A stretch of DNA of 64,000 nt from PBB1 sp043738425 (lineage in GTDB: Bacteria; Pseudomonadota; Gammaproteobacteria; Burkholderiales; Burkholderiaceae_C): contig JAYUGJ010000071.1 in assembly GCA_043738425.1 (NCBI GenBank), positions 72,389 to 136,388 of the forward strand, read 5' to 3'. The position numbers and the translations under genes are program-made. Under the pieces are notes generated by a model. That model saw only the letters and a list, made by a program, of their open reading frames with translations. It made no database searches and was not told the DNA's origin. Shown here one piece after another: positions 55,256 through 63,040 of this stretch; positions within the stretch are counted from its first letter, which is position 1; the number at the start of each line of letters is the position of its first letter.

Positions 55256-55897
55256 ATGAAAACTCCACTGCGCATCGTCATCGTCGCGCCCGACACGCTG
55301 GTGCCGGCAGAGCACACCGGCACCGGTTCGGCATCGCAGGACGACGGTCAATCCGACCGCTCGCGCAGCCTGCGCATCGGTCTGTTGGAGAGTGGCTACA
55401 ACATCGTCGCGGTGTTGCCGGTGGATGTTTTTTTACCCGAGCGCCTGAACCAGATCGCGCCCGACATGGTGATCGTGGACGCGCACAGCGGCGCGCGCGA
55501 CACGCTGGAGCATGTGGTGATCGCGACCCGCGATGCGCGGCGACCGATCGTGCTGTTCACCGACGACGACGACACACGCCACGTTGGCGCGGCAATCGCC
55601 GCGGGCGTCACCGCGTATGTGGTGGCAGGCCTTGCGGCAGACCGCGTGAAGCCGGTGTTGGAAGTCGCCCTCGCCCGCTTCCAACATGAAGAAGCCATGC
55701 GCCGCGAATTGGCCGATGCGCGCACCCAGCTGTCTGACCGGATCGTGATCGACCGCGCGAAGGGCATCTTGATGGCGCGCCAGGGAGTGCCCGAAAGTGG
55801 TGCCTATGCGCTGCTGCGCAAAGCCGCCATGGACAAAGGGCTGAAGCTGGTCGAGGTAGCGCAGCGCATTGTTGATGTGGCGGACTTGCTGACCTGA
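55256..55897 (+). CDS. ANTAR-domain response regulator (NasT-like antiterminator)
   Basis: A 213-residue protein with an N-terminal receiver-like domain (MKTPLRIVIVAPDTL to about residue 140; candidate phospho-Asp in MVIVDAHSG) and a C-terminal ANTAR RNA-binding domain (SDRIVIDRAKGILMARQGV, then ALLRKAAMDKGLKLVEVAQR). It resembles NasT, which promotes antitermination in nitrate assimilation operons. The leader of the transporter genes just downstream holds two hexaloop hairpins of the kind ANTAR proteins bind. An adjacent NasS-type sensor gene is not seen. Confidence 0.9.
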   Translation: MKTPLRIVIVAPDTLVPAEHTGTGSASQDDGQSDRSRSLRIGLLESGYNIVAVLPVDVFLPERLNQIAPDMVIVDAHSGARDTLEHVVIATRDARRPIVLFTDDDDTRHVGAAIAAGVTAYVVAGLAADRVKPVLEVALARFQHEEAMRRELADARTQLSDRIVIDRAKGILMARQGVPESGAYALLRKAAMDKGLKLVEVAQRIVDVADLLT

Positions 55898-56040
55898 CGC
55901 TCAAGCGCGGTGCGACCACCGCGCACTGGTCCAGATTGGCGCAGCGGTGCGCTGGCATTTGGTGCAGCGCAGCACCTATTCACATATTTGCACGCACACC
56001 GCACCCGCGTCCGGTGGCACGGCGATTGCAAAGGCATAGA

Positions 56041-56094
56041 CGTAGGTCAACGGCGATCTGCGAATTGCTTGAACAGCCACCACCGACGGTGGCT
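56041..56094 (+). promoter_or_regulatory. ANTAR RNA target: two hexaloop hairpins (P1 and P2)
   Basis: P1 is CGTAGGTC (56041-56048), loop AACGGC, GATCTGCG (56055-56062), an 8-bp stem with two G-U pairs. P2 is GCCACC (56076-56081), loop ACCGAC, GGTGGC (56088-56093), extendable by an A-T pair. Both loops have six bases with A at position 1 and G at position 4, the known ANTAR recognition pattern. A 12-base linker separates the stems. It lies 100 bp before the nrtA-like start. Confidence 0.85.
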
Positions 56095-56108
56095 ACGAAT
56101 CGGACATC

Positions 56109-56168
56109 GGCGTCCCACGTTGCAACTGGCCCTTCATGGCCGGCAACGCGGACGCCGTTTTTGTTTTT
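56109..56168 (+). terminator. Intrinsic terminator in the leader of the nrtA-like gene
   Basis: GGCGTCC (56109-56115) pairs with GGACGCC (56150-56156); inside are GTTGC/GCAAC and GGCC/GGCC pairings. GTTTTTGTTTTT (56157-56168) follows directly. It sits between the ANTAR hairpins and the ATG at 56194, the position expected for an attenuator controlled by antitermination. Confidence 0.85.
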
Positions 56169-56193
56169 CACGATCGCATTCTTGAAAGCCGCC

Positions 56194-57447
56194 ATGAGCC
56201 TTCTATCCGCAGACAAGTTCGACCCGAGCCGTCGCGTTGTCATCAAAATTGCCGCCGCCAGCAGTGCCACCACGCTGATACCCGGTCTGCAAAGCGCGGT
56301 CTACGCGCAGGGCTCGGACAAACCCGAAAAAGAAGAAGTGCGCATCGGCTTCATTCCGCTGACTGACTGCGCTTCAGTCGTCATGGCCTCGGTACTCGGC
56401 TTCGACAAAAAGTACGGCGTCAAGATCATTGCGACCAAAGAGTCATCGTGGGCAGGCGTGCGCGACAAGCTGGTCAACGGCGAGCTCGACATGGCGCATG
56501 TGCTGTGGGGCTTGGTCTACGGCGTGCACACCGGCATCAGCGGGCCGAAAAAAGACATGGCGATTCTGATGAACCTGAACCGCAACGGGCAGGCCATCAC
56601 CTTGTCGAAAAAGATCGCCGACCAGGGCGCAGTCGATGGGCCATCACTGGCCAAGCTGATGGCAACCGCCAAACGTGAATACACATTTGCGCAAACCTTC
56701 CCGACCGGCACGCACGCGATGTGGCTGTATTACTGGATGGCAGCGCACGGCATCAACCCGATCAAAGACGCGAAGGTGATCACCGTGCCGCCGCCGCAAA
56801 TGGTGGCCAACATGCGGGTGGGCAATATGGACGGCTACTGCGTCGGTGAGCCGTGGAACCACCGAGCAATGGCCGACGGCATCGGCATCACAGCTACAAC
56901 TACCCAAGACATCTGGAAAGACCACCCAGAAAAAGCACTCGGCACCACCGCTGACTTCGTGGCGAAGTACCCCAACACCAGCCGCGCCGTTGTCATGGCC
57001 ATCCTCGAAGCGGGCCGCTGGATCGACTCCGGTTTGCAAAACAAGTTGAAGATGGCCGAGACGGTGGCCGACAAAGCCTATGTCAACACCAGCGTCGATG
57101 TCATCAACCAGCGCATCCTCGGCCGCTACCAAAACGGCTTGGGAAAAACCTGGGACGACCCGAACCACATGAAGTTTTTTGACGACGGCGCGGTCAACTT
57201 CCCGTACCTGAGCGACGGCACCTGGTTCATGACACAGCACAAGCGCTGGGGCTTGCTCAAAGAGCACCCGGACTACGCGGCAGTGGCCAAGCAAATCAAC
57301 CAGGTCGAGCTCTACAAGCAAGCCGCATCGGCGATGAAGATCAGCATTCCGAAAGACACGCTGCGCAGCAGCAAGCTGGTCGATGGCACGGTGTGGGACG
57401 GCAAAGACCCGAAGAAATACGCCGACAGTTTTGCCATCAAGGCCTGA
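56194..57447 (+). CDS. ABC transporter substrate-binding protein, NrtA/CmpA family
   Basis: A 417-residue periplasmic binding protein of the nitrate/bicarbonate/taurine-like class. An SRRVVIKIAAASSATTLIPG segment near residue 13 is a probable Tat signal. The mature region carries VRIGFIPLTDCASVVMAS, WAGVRDKLVNGELDMAHVLW and GYCVGEPWN. The signal argues against it being the cytosolic sensor NasS. It is the first gene of nrtA-nrtB-nrtD and controlled by the leader above. Ligand: nitrate or nitrite is likely, not proven. Confidence 0.88.
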   Translation: MSLLSADKFDPSRRVVIKIAAASSATTLIPGLQSAVYAQGSDKPEKEEVRIGFIPLTDCASVVMASVLGFDKKYGVKIIATKESSWAGVRDKLVNGELDMAHVLWGLVYGVHTGISGPKKDMAILMNLNRNGQAITLSKKIADQGAVDGPSLAKLMATAKREYTFAQTFPTGTHAMWLYYWMAAHGINPIKDAKVITVPPPQMVANMRVGNMDGYCVGEPWNHRAMADGIGITATTTQDIWKDHPEKALGTTADFVAKYPNTSRAVVMAILEAGRWIDSGLQNKLKMAETVADKAYVNTSVDVINQRILGRYQNGLGKTWDDPNHMKFFDDGAVNFPYLSDGTWFMTQHKRWGLLKEHPDYAAVAKQINQVELYKQAASAMKISIPKDTLRSSKLVDGTVWDGKDPKKYADSFAIKA

Positions 57448-57483
57448 TTCGACGCCGCCTTGAAGTACCCAAAGGAGCCCACC

Positions 57484-58407
57484 ATGGTCAGTGCCGTTTT
57501 TCACACACCGCTGGCTGCGTCGACCGCACTGCGCAGCGCGCAGTCAGCGCAGGCCAAACCCGCGCCTGAGGTCACCGCACCGCCGGTGCACTGCGCACCG
57601 GCGGTGCAGGCCGCGTCACCAAAAATGCCGTTTGATTGGGGCGGTTTTTGGTTAAAGGTGCTGTCACCGGTGGCTGGCCTGGCATTGGTAATCGGCGTGT
57701 GGGCACTGGGCACGATGCACAGCACCACCTTTCCCACGCCAAGCGAAACCTTCAAAGCAGCGGTGGTGCTGTTTGCCGACCCGTTTTACGACCGTGGCCC
57801 GAACGACCAGGGCATTGGTTGGAACATCTTGTTCTCATTGCAGCGAGTGGCGATTGGTTTTGGGCTGGCCGCTGCGGTCGGCATCCCGTTGGGTTTCATG
57901 ATCGGCCGTTTCAAAGTGCTCAACGACATGCTGTCTCCGCTCATCAGCTTGTTGCGTCCGGTGTCTCCACTGGCGTGGCTGCCGATCGGTTTGCTGGTGT
58001 TCAAGGCGGCCAATCCGGCAGCCGTGTGGACGATCTTTATTTGCTCGATCTGGCCAATGATCATCAATACCGCGGTGGGCGTGCAGCGGGTGCCCAGCGA
58101 TTACCTGAACGTAGCGCGCGTGTTGAAGCTGTCGGAATGGAAGGTGTTCACCAAAATTTTGTTGCCGTCGGTGTTGCCCTACATGCTGACTGGAGTGCGC
58201 TTGTCGGTCGGCACCGCCTGGTTGGTGATCGTTGCCGCGGAAATGTTGACGGGCGGCGTGGGCATCGGGTTTTGGGTTTGGGACGAGTGGAACAACCTCA
58301 ATGTGAAGCACATCATCATCGCAATTTTTGTGATTGGTGTGGTGGGTTTGCTGCTGGAAACCGCGCTGATAGCGGTTGCCAAGCGCTTCAGCTACGACGA
58401 CGTTTGA
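57484..58407 (+). CDS. ABC transporter permease, NrtB family
   Basis: A 307-residue inner-membrane permease with about six helices. The domain signature is RVLKLSEWKVFTKILLPSVL and EMLTGGVGIGFWVWDEWNN. AAGGAG lies before ATG 57484. The first about 50 residues are an Ala/Pro-rich tail whose DNA contains a perfect 13-bp inverted repeat. It partners the binding protein and ATPase on either side. Confidence 0.9.
   Translation: MVSAVFHTPLAASTALRSAQSAQAKPAPEVTAPPVHCAPAVQAASPKMPFDWGGFWLKVLSPVAGLALVIGVWALGTMHSTTFPTPSETFKAAVVLFADPFYDRGPNDQGIGWNILFSLQRVAIGFGLAAAVGIPLGFMIGRFKVLNDMLSPLISLLRPVSPLAWLPIGLLVFKAANPAAVWTIFICSIWPMIINTAVGVQRVPSDYLNVARVLKLSEWKVFTKILLPSVLPYMLTGVRLSVGTAWLVIVAAEMLTGGVGIGFWVWDEWNNLNVKHIIIAIFVIGVVGLLLETALIAVAKRFSYDDV
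57577..57607. repeat. Perfect 13-bp inverted repeat within the nrtB-like gene
   Basis: GCACCGCCGGTGC (57577-57589) and GCACCGGCGGTGC (57595-57607) are exact reverse complements around ACTGC. They encode part of the Ala/Pro-rich N-terminal tail. Confidence 0.85.
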
Positions 58408-58457
58408 GACCTGGCACCGCTTTCAATTAGCCACCTGATTCAGGGAAACCCCACACC

Positions 58458-59258
58458 ATGAAAAATTTCATTCTGGTGGAACGAGCAGAGATGACGTTCC
58501 ACACCAAAAAGGGCAGCTTTCACGCGCTGCGCGACATCCACCTGACGGTGGAAAAAGGCGAGTTCGTCACGCTGATCGGTCACTCAGGCTGCGGCAAATC
58601 AACGCTGCTGAATCTGATCGCCGGATTGACTTTGCCCACTGGCGGTGCACTGTTTTGCGACAACCGTGAGATCGCCGCACCGAGCCCGGAACGCGCAGTG
58701 GTTTTTCAAAATCACTCGCTGCTGCCGTGGTTGAGTTGTTTCGACAATGTGCACCTCGGCGTCGAACGCGTGTTCGGCGCGGCCGAGACCAAGACCCAGC
58801 TCAGCGCGCGCACCCATGCGGCGCTGGAACTGGTCGACATGGGGCACGCTGCGTTGAAACGGCCCCATGAAATTTCGGGCGGCATGAAGCAACGGGTAGG
58901 CATTGCGCGCGCGCTGGCCATGGAACCCAAGGTGCTGCTGATGGACGAGCCGTTTGGCGCGCTCGACGCGCTGACCCGCGCCAAGCTGCAAGACGAGCTG
59001 CTGAAAATCGTTGCGCGCACCGACAGCACGGTCGTGATGGTGACGCACGATGTCGATGAAGCCGTGCTGCTGTCGGACCGCATCGTGATGATGACCAATG
59101 GCCCGGCAGCCACCATCGGCGAGATTCTCAGCGTCGAACTACCGCGGCCGCGCAACCGCGTCGAACTGGCCGCTGACAGCCGCTACGTCGGCTACCGAAA
59201 AGAGGTGCTCGACTTTCTGTACACGCGGCACGGGCATGTAGAACGACGCGCCGCTTGA
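58458..59258 (+). CDS. ABC transporter ATP-binding protein, NrtD family
   Basis: A 266-residue cytosolic ATPase. Walker A GHSGCGKST, Q-loop VVFQNHSLLPW, signature ISGGMKQR and Walker B LLMDEPFGALD are all present. It belongs to the nitrate/taurine group and completes the importer. Its end converges on fdx; a CGCCGCG-CCTAA-CGCGGCG hairpin (59271-59289) without T run lies between. No nitrate or nitrite reductase gene follows in the window. Confidence 0.9.
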   Translation: MKNFILVERAEMTFHTKKGSFHALRDIHLTVEKGEFVTLIGHSGCGKSTLLNLIAGLTLPTGGALFCDNREIAAPSPERAVVFQNHSLLPWLSCFDNVHLGVERVFGAAETKTQLSARTHAALELVDMGHAALKRPHEISGGMKQRVGIARALAMEPKVLLMDEPFGALDALTRAKLQDELLKIVARTDSTVVMVTHDVDEAVLLSDRIVMMTNGPAATIGEILSVELPRPRNRVELAADSRYVGYRKEVLDFLYTRHGHVERRAA

Positions 59259-59391
59259 CGAACAGCGTATCGCCGCGCCTAACGCGGCGGCATCGGTGTC
59301 AACCTCCCCACAAAGTTGCGCGCGATAAACACCAGCACGGTTTCGAGCGGGCGCACGCTTGGCTTGCATCAGCCGCGACCGAGATGCCGCT

Positions 59392-59730
59392 TCAGTGCGC
59401 TTCTTTTGCGTGGTTGACGGTGTACTTCGGTATCTCGATCGTCACGTCGTGATGGGCCAATATGGCTTGACACGACAGGCGTGAATTGGGCTCCAGGCCC
59501 CACGCGCGGTCGAGCAAATCTTCTTCGACCTCATCGATGTCCCCCAGCGATTGGAGTCCTTCGCGCACGATCACATGGCAGGTGGTGCAAGCCGCGCTCA
59601 TTTCGCAGGCGTGCTCGATTTCGATGCCGTTTTCGAGCAACGCTTCGCAAATAGAGGTGCCGGCGGTCGATTGGATCGAGGTGCCCTGCGGACAGTATTC
59701 GGCGTTTGGAAGAATTTTGATGGTGACCAT
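59392..59730 (-). CDS. fdx: ISC-type [2Fe-2S] ferredoxin
   Basis: A 112-residue adrenodoxin-type ferredoxin. The cluster cysteines lie in EHACEMSAACTTCHV and SRLSCQAI. It supplies electrons for Fe-S assembly on IscU. It is the last isc gene here; iscX, often next, is not present before the convergent nrtD-like gene. Confidence 0.95.
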   Translation of the reverse strand: MVTIKILPNAEYCPQGTSIQSTAGTSICEALLENGIEIEHACEMSAACTTCHVIVREGLQSLGDIDEVEEDLLDRAWGLEPNSRLSCQAILAHHDVTIEIPKYTVNHAKEAH

Positions 59731-59762
59731 GGTGTGTTGCCGGCAGCTTCAACCGGTAAGGA

Positions 59763-61646
59763 TCAAACCTCGGTGACCTTGCGGCCGGCCAGCGCTTTGC
59801 GGATGTTGCGGTTCATGCGGTCAGCAGCGAATGCTTCCGTGCGCAGCGCCAGCGCTTCTACCGCATCGTCAATTGCGTGGTGATCGCTGCCTACCCTGCA
59901 CGCCTCCAACTGCACCAGCAGCGCTTCGATATCGGTGGTGTCTTGCGGGCTCAGCAAATCGGCATCGACCCCCAGCGCAGCGCGCGTGGCCAGCATCATG
60001 CGCTCGGCTTCCACCCGCGACTCACGCAAGCTGCGCTCTTTCATGTCGACTTCGGCAGTGGTGAAGCTCTCGCTCAGCATGCGCGCAATGTCTTCATCGG
60101 CCAGGCCGTAACTTGGCTTCACCGCAATGGAAGCCTCAACACCTGACCCCTGTTCACGCGCCGCCACGCTCAGCATGCCGTCGGCATCGACAGTGAAGCT
60201 GACGCGAATGCGCGCCGCGCCGGCCACCATGGGCGGTATGCCGCGCAGCTCGAAGCGGGCAAGCGAACGGCAATCGGTGACCAGCTCACGCTCGCCTTGC
60301 AACACATGGATCGCCAATGCGGTTTGACCGTCCTTGAAGGTGGTGAAGTCTTGCGCACGTGCGGTCGGAATCGAGCTGTTGCGCGCAATGATGCGTTCGA
60401 CCAGACCACCCATGGTTTCCAGGCCGAGTGACAACGGAATCACGTCTAGCAGCAACATTTCTTCGGCTCCCGCGTTGCCCGCAAGCGCATGTGCGTGCAA
60501 TGCCGCACCGAGTGCGACCACCTCATCAGGATTCAGATTGTTCAGCGGTGCCTTGCCAAAAAATTCAGCCACCGCTTGTTGCACCGCAGGCATGCGCGTC
60601 GAGCCGCCCACCATCACTACGCCCTGCACCGCCGACTTGTCGGTGCGCGCATCGCGCAGCACTTTGCGTAGCGCCGTCATGGTGCGCGCCAGCAGGTCCT
60701 GCGTGACACGGTGGAACTGCTCGCGGGTCACGCGTACCGACATCTCGATGGCCGCCTCACCAGTCGCTGTGGCTGCACCCGACAGCGGACAGGCCAAAGT
60801 CGCGTGGTCTGCAGTTGACAGCTTTTCTTTGGCAGCCCGAGCAGCGACCAACACCGCGCGCTTGTCCTGCGCTGACGCGGCAGTGTGGCCGCTTTGCGCC
60901 AGCGCCCAATCGGCCAGCGCATGGTCGAAATCATCGCCGCCCAACGCGGAGTCGCCCCCGGTGGCGACGACTTCGAACACACCGGCACTCAAGCGCAACA
61001 GCGAGATATCGAAGGTGCCGCCACCCAGGTCGTACACCGCGTACAGGCCTTCGCAGCCATGCTCCAGGCCATAAGCGATGGCCGCGGCGGTAGGTTCGTT
61101 GATCAGCCGCAGCACGTTGAGGCCAGCCAACTGCGCGGCATCTTTGGTGGCCTGGCGCTGCGCATCGTCGAAGTACGCGGGCACGGTGACCACCGCGCCG
61201 AACAACTCGTCGTCGAAGGTGTCTTCGGCCCGCTGGCGCAGCGTCGCCAAAATCTCCGCCGATACCTCAACCGGTGACTTGACGCCATCGACGGTGCGTA
61301 TTTGCACCATGCCGGGCACATCGACGAAGTCGTACGGCAGCTTGCTGCGATCGGTGATGTCAGCGAGGCCACGGCCCATGAAGCGCTTGACCGACAGCAG
61401 CGTGTTGTGGGGGTCAACCGCGGCCTCGGCCAGTGCATCTGCGCCGATCTGCCGTTTGCCGCCCGGCAAGTAGCGAACCGCCGACGGCAAGATCACGCGG
61501 CCGACCGCGTCGGGCAAACATTCAGCCATACCGTGGCGTACTGATGCGATCAGCGAGTGGGTGGTCCCGAGGTCGATGCCGACCGCAATACGGCGCTGGT
61601 GTGGATCGGGCGTGCCGCCGGGCTCTGAGATTTGGAGTAGTGCCAT
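59763..61646 (-). CDS. hscA: Fe-S assembly Hsp70 chaperone HscA
   Basis: A 627-residue specialised DnaK homologue that transfers clusters from IscU. Nucleotide domain landmarks are VGIDLGTTHSLIA, YAVYDLGGGTFDISLL and VMVGGSTRMPAVQQAV. ATG 61646 gives a start like relatives (MALLQISEPGGTPDPHQ). The stop of hscB is 5 bp upstream. One copy of the GGGGTCAGGTGTT repeat motif occurs in its coding sequence (about 60137-60152). Confidence 0.96.
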   Translation of the reverse strand: MALLQISEPGGTPDPHQRRIAVGIDLGTTHSLIASVRHGMAECLPDAVGRVILPSAVRYLPGGKRQIGADALAEAAVDPHNTLLSVKRFMGRGLADITDRSKLPYDFVDVPGMVQIRTVDGVKSPVEVSAEILATLRQRAEDTFDDELFGAVVTVPAYFDDAQRQATKDAAQLAGLNVLRLINEPTAAAIAYGLEHGCEGLYAVYDLGGGTFDISLLRLSAGVFEVVATGGDSALGGDDFDHALADWALAQSGHTAASAQDKRAVLVAARAAKEKLSTADHATLACPLSGAATATGEAAIEMSVRVTREQFHRVTQDLLARTMTALRKVLRDARTDKSAVQGVVMVGGSTRMPAVQQAVAEFFGKAPLNNLNPDEVVALGAALHAHALAGNAGAEEMLLLDVIPLSLGLETMGGLVERIIARNSSIPTARAQDFTTFKDGQTALAIHVLQGERELVTDCRSLARFELRGIPPMVAGAARIRVSFTVDADGMLSVAAREQGSGVEASIAVKPSYGLADEDIARMLSESFTTAEVDMKERSLRESRVEAERMMLATRAALGVDADLLSPQDTTDIEALLVQLEACRVGSDHHAIDDAVEALALRTEAFAADRMNRNIRKALAGRKVTEV

Positions 61647-61650
61647 GTCG

Positions 61651-62169
61651 TTAATTTTCCAACGCGTCGAGCCGCGCATCGACGTCGCTTGCAAAGCGCT
61701 CCACGAACATCAACGCCCTGACGTGTTGGGCCGCAGCGATGTAGTTTTTTTCATCGTCGATTAATGATTGCAATTCACCCAGCGCATGCTCGCGATGCAT
61801 CGACACGGACACGGCGAGCGCCTCGATATCGGCCACGCCAGATGCTCCGTCCAGGGACTCACGCCACTCCATTTGCTGCATTAAAAATGCCTTCGGCATG
61901 GCGGTGTTGTTTTCGGCGTTGATGGGCGCGCCGTTCAACTCACACAGATAAGCCGCGCGTGCCAACGGGTCTTTTAGCCGGCGGTGCGCTTCGTTGATGC
62001 GCACCGACCATTGCATGGCCAGCCGCTGCGCTGACGCGCCTTCGCCAACAAATTTATCGGGATGCGTCTCGGCCAGCAGCACGCGCCAGCGGCTGTCGAT
62101 GGCGGGCATAACCAGATTGAACTGTCGCGCCAGGCCGAACAATTCAAAGTCATCGCTGTTGAGTTTCAT
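61651..62169 (-). CDS. hscB: Fe-S assembly J-protein co-chaperone HscB
   Basis: A 172-residue J-domain protein that delivers IscU to HscA. The J-domain HPD motif is in ETHPDKFV. The C-terminal helical domain contacts IscU. ATG 62169 is chosen since MKLNSDDFELFGL is the standard beginning. It lies between iscA and hscA. Confidence 0.95.
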   Translation of the reverse strand: MKLNSDDFELFGLARQFNLVMPAIDSRWRVLLAETHPDKFVGEGASAQRLAMQWSVRINEAHRRLKDPLARAAYLCELNGAPINAENNTAMPKAFLMQQMEWRESLDGASGVADIEALAVSVSMHREHALGELQSLIDDEKNYIAAAQHVRALMFVERFASDVDARLDALEN

Positions 62170-62251
62170 TGCCGACCGGCATACCGCAACCCACCATTGA
62201 AAAGGGCGCGGCTGTTGAGGCTGCGCCCGTCGTGAAACCACCGCAACACCG

Positions 62252-62575
62252 TCACACCCGAAACGATTCACCGCAACCACAGCGGTCTTTCTCACGCGGG
62301 TTGTTGAATTTGAAACCCTCGTTCAAACCTTCACGCACAAAGTCGAGTTCGGTGCCGTCGATATACGGAAGGCTTTTGGGATTGACCAGCACTTTGACGC
62401 CGTGGTTTTCAAACACGGTGTCTTCGGTCGCTACGTCGTCGGCGTATTCGATTTCATAGGCCAGGCCGGAACAACCGGTGGTACGCACGCCCAATCGCAC
62501 GCCGACGCCCTTACCGCGTTTGCCGATGTATCGCGTCACGTGGCGTGCCGCCGCTTCAGTCAAGGTAACAGCCAT
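62252..62575 (-). CDS. iscA: A-type iron-sulfur carrier IscA
   Basis: A 107-residue carrier. The three ligand cysteines are in RTTGCSGLAYE and CGCGESF. Length is standard. It lies 4 bp after iscU and is transcribed with it. Confidence 0.96.
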   Translation of the reverse strand: MAVTLTEAAARHVTRYIGKRGKGVGVRLGVRTTGCSGLAYEIEYADDVATEDTVFENHGVKVLVNPKSLPYIDGTELDFVREGLNEGFKFNNPREKDRCGCGESFRV

Positions 62576-62579
62576 GGGT

Positions 62580-63002
62580 TCAGTGGGTGGGTGAGGTCAT
62601 TGCCGCGTTAGAAGCCGCTGCGGCCGTCTTGCTTTTGTAGTCGTTCACTGCGGCTTTGATCGCGTCTTCAGCCAAGATCGAGCAGTGAATTTTCACCGGT
62701 GGCAGCGCAAGCTCTTCAGCGATGTGGGTGTTCTTGATCGTTAATGCCTCGTCGAGTGATTTACCTTTGATCCACTCGGTGACCAGCGAACTCGACGCGA
62801 TCGCCGAGCCGCAGCCATAGGTTTTGAATTTCGCATCTTCGATCAGACCAGTTGCAGGATTGACTTTGATTTGCAGCTTCATCACGTCGCCGCACGCCGG
62901 TGCACCGACCATGCCGGTGCCCACCGTGTCGTCGCCTTTGTCGAACGAGCCGACGTTGCGCGGGTGTTCATAGTGCTCGACTACCTTTTCGCTGTAGGCC
63001 AT
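62580..63002 (-). CDS. iscU: Fe-S cluster scaffold IscU
   Basis: A 140-residue scaffold on which clusters are built. Conserved Cys/Asp sites appear in GAPACGDVMKLQI, YGCGSAIASSSL and ALPPVKIHCSILAEDAI, which holds the HscA-binding LPPVK motif. The C-terminal 13 residues are an Ala/Thr tail. It is 38 bp downstream of iscS. Confidence 0.97.
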   Translation of the reverse strand: MAYSEKVVEHYEHPRNVGSFDKGDDTVGTGMVGAPACGDVMKLQIKVNPATGLIEDAKFKTYGCGSAIASSSLVTEWIKGKSLDEALTIKNTHIAEELALPPVKIHCSILAEDAIKAAVNDYKSKTAAAASNAAMTSPTH

Positions 63003-63040
63003 CTCAATTCTCCAGATACATCATGGGGTGCAGATAACGC

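Noticed and set aside
55936..56193. N-terminal extension of the nrtA-like frame to 55936
   Set aside because: It would translate the ANTAR hairpins and terminator; the Tat-type signal follows directly after ATG 56194.
59271..59289. CGCCGCG-CCTAA-CGCGGCG hairpin between nrtD and fdx as a terminator
   Set aside because: The stem is good but no T run follows on either strand, so I mention it only within the nrtD entry.
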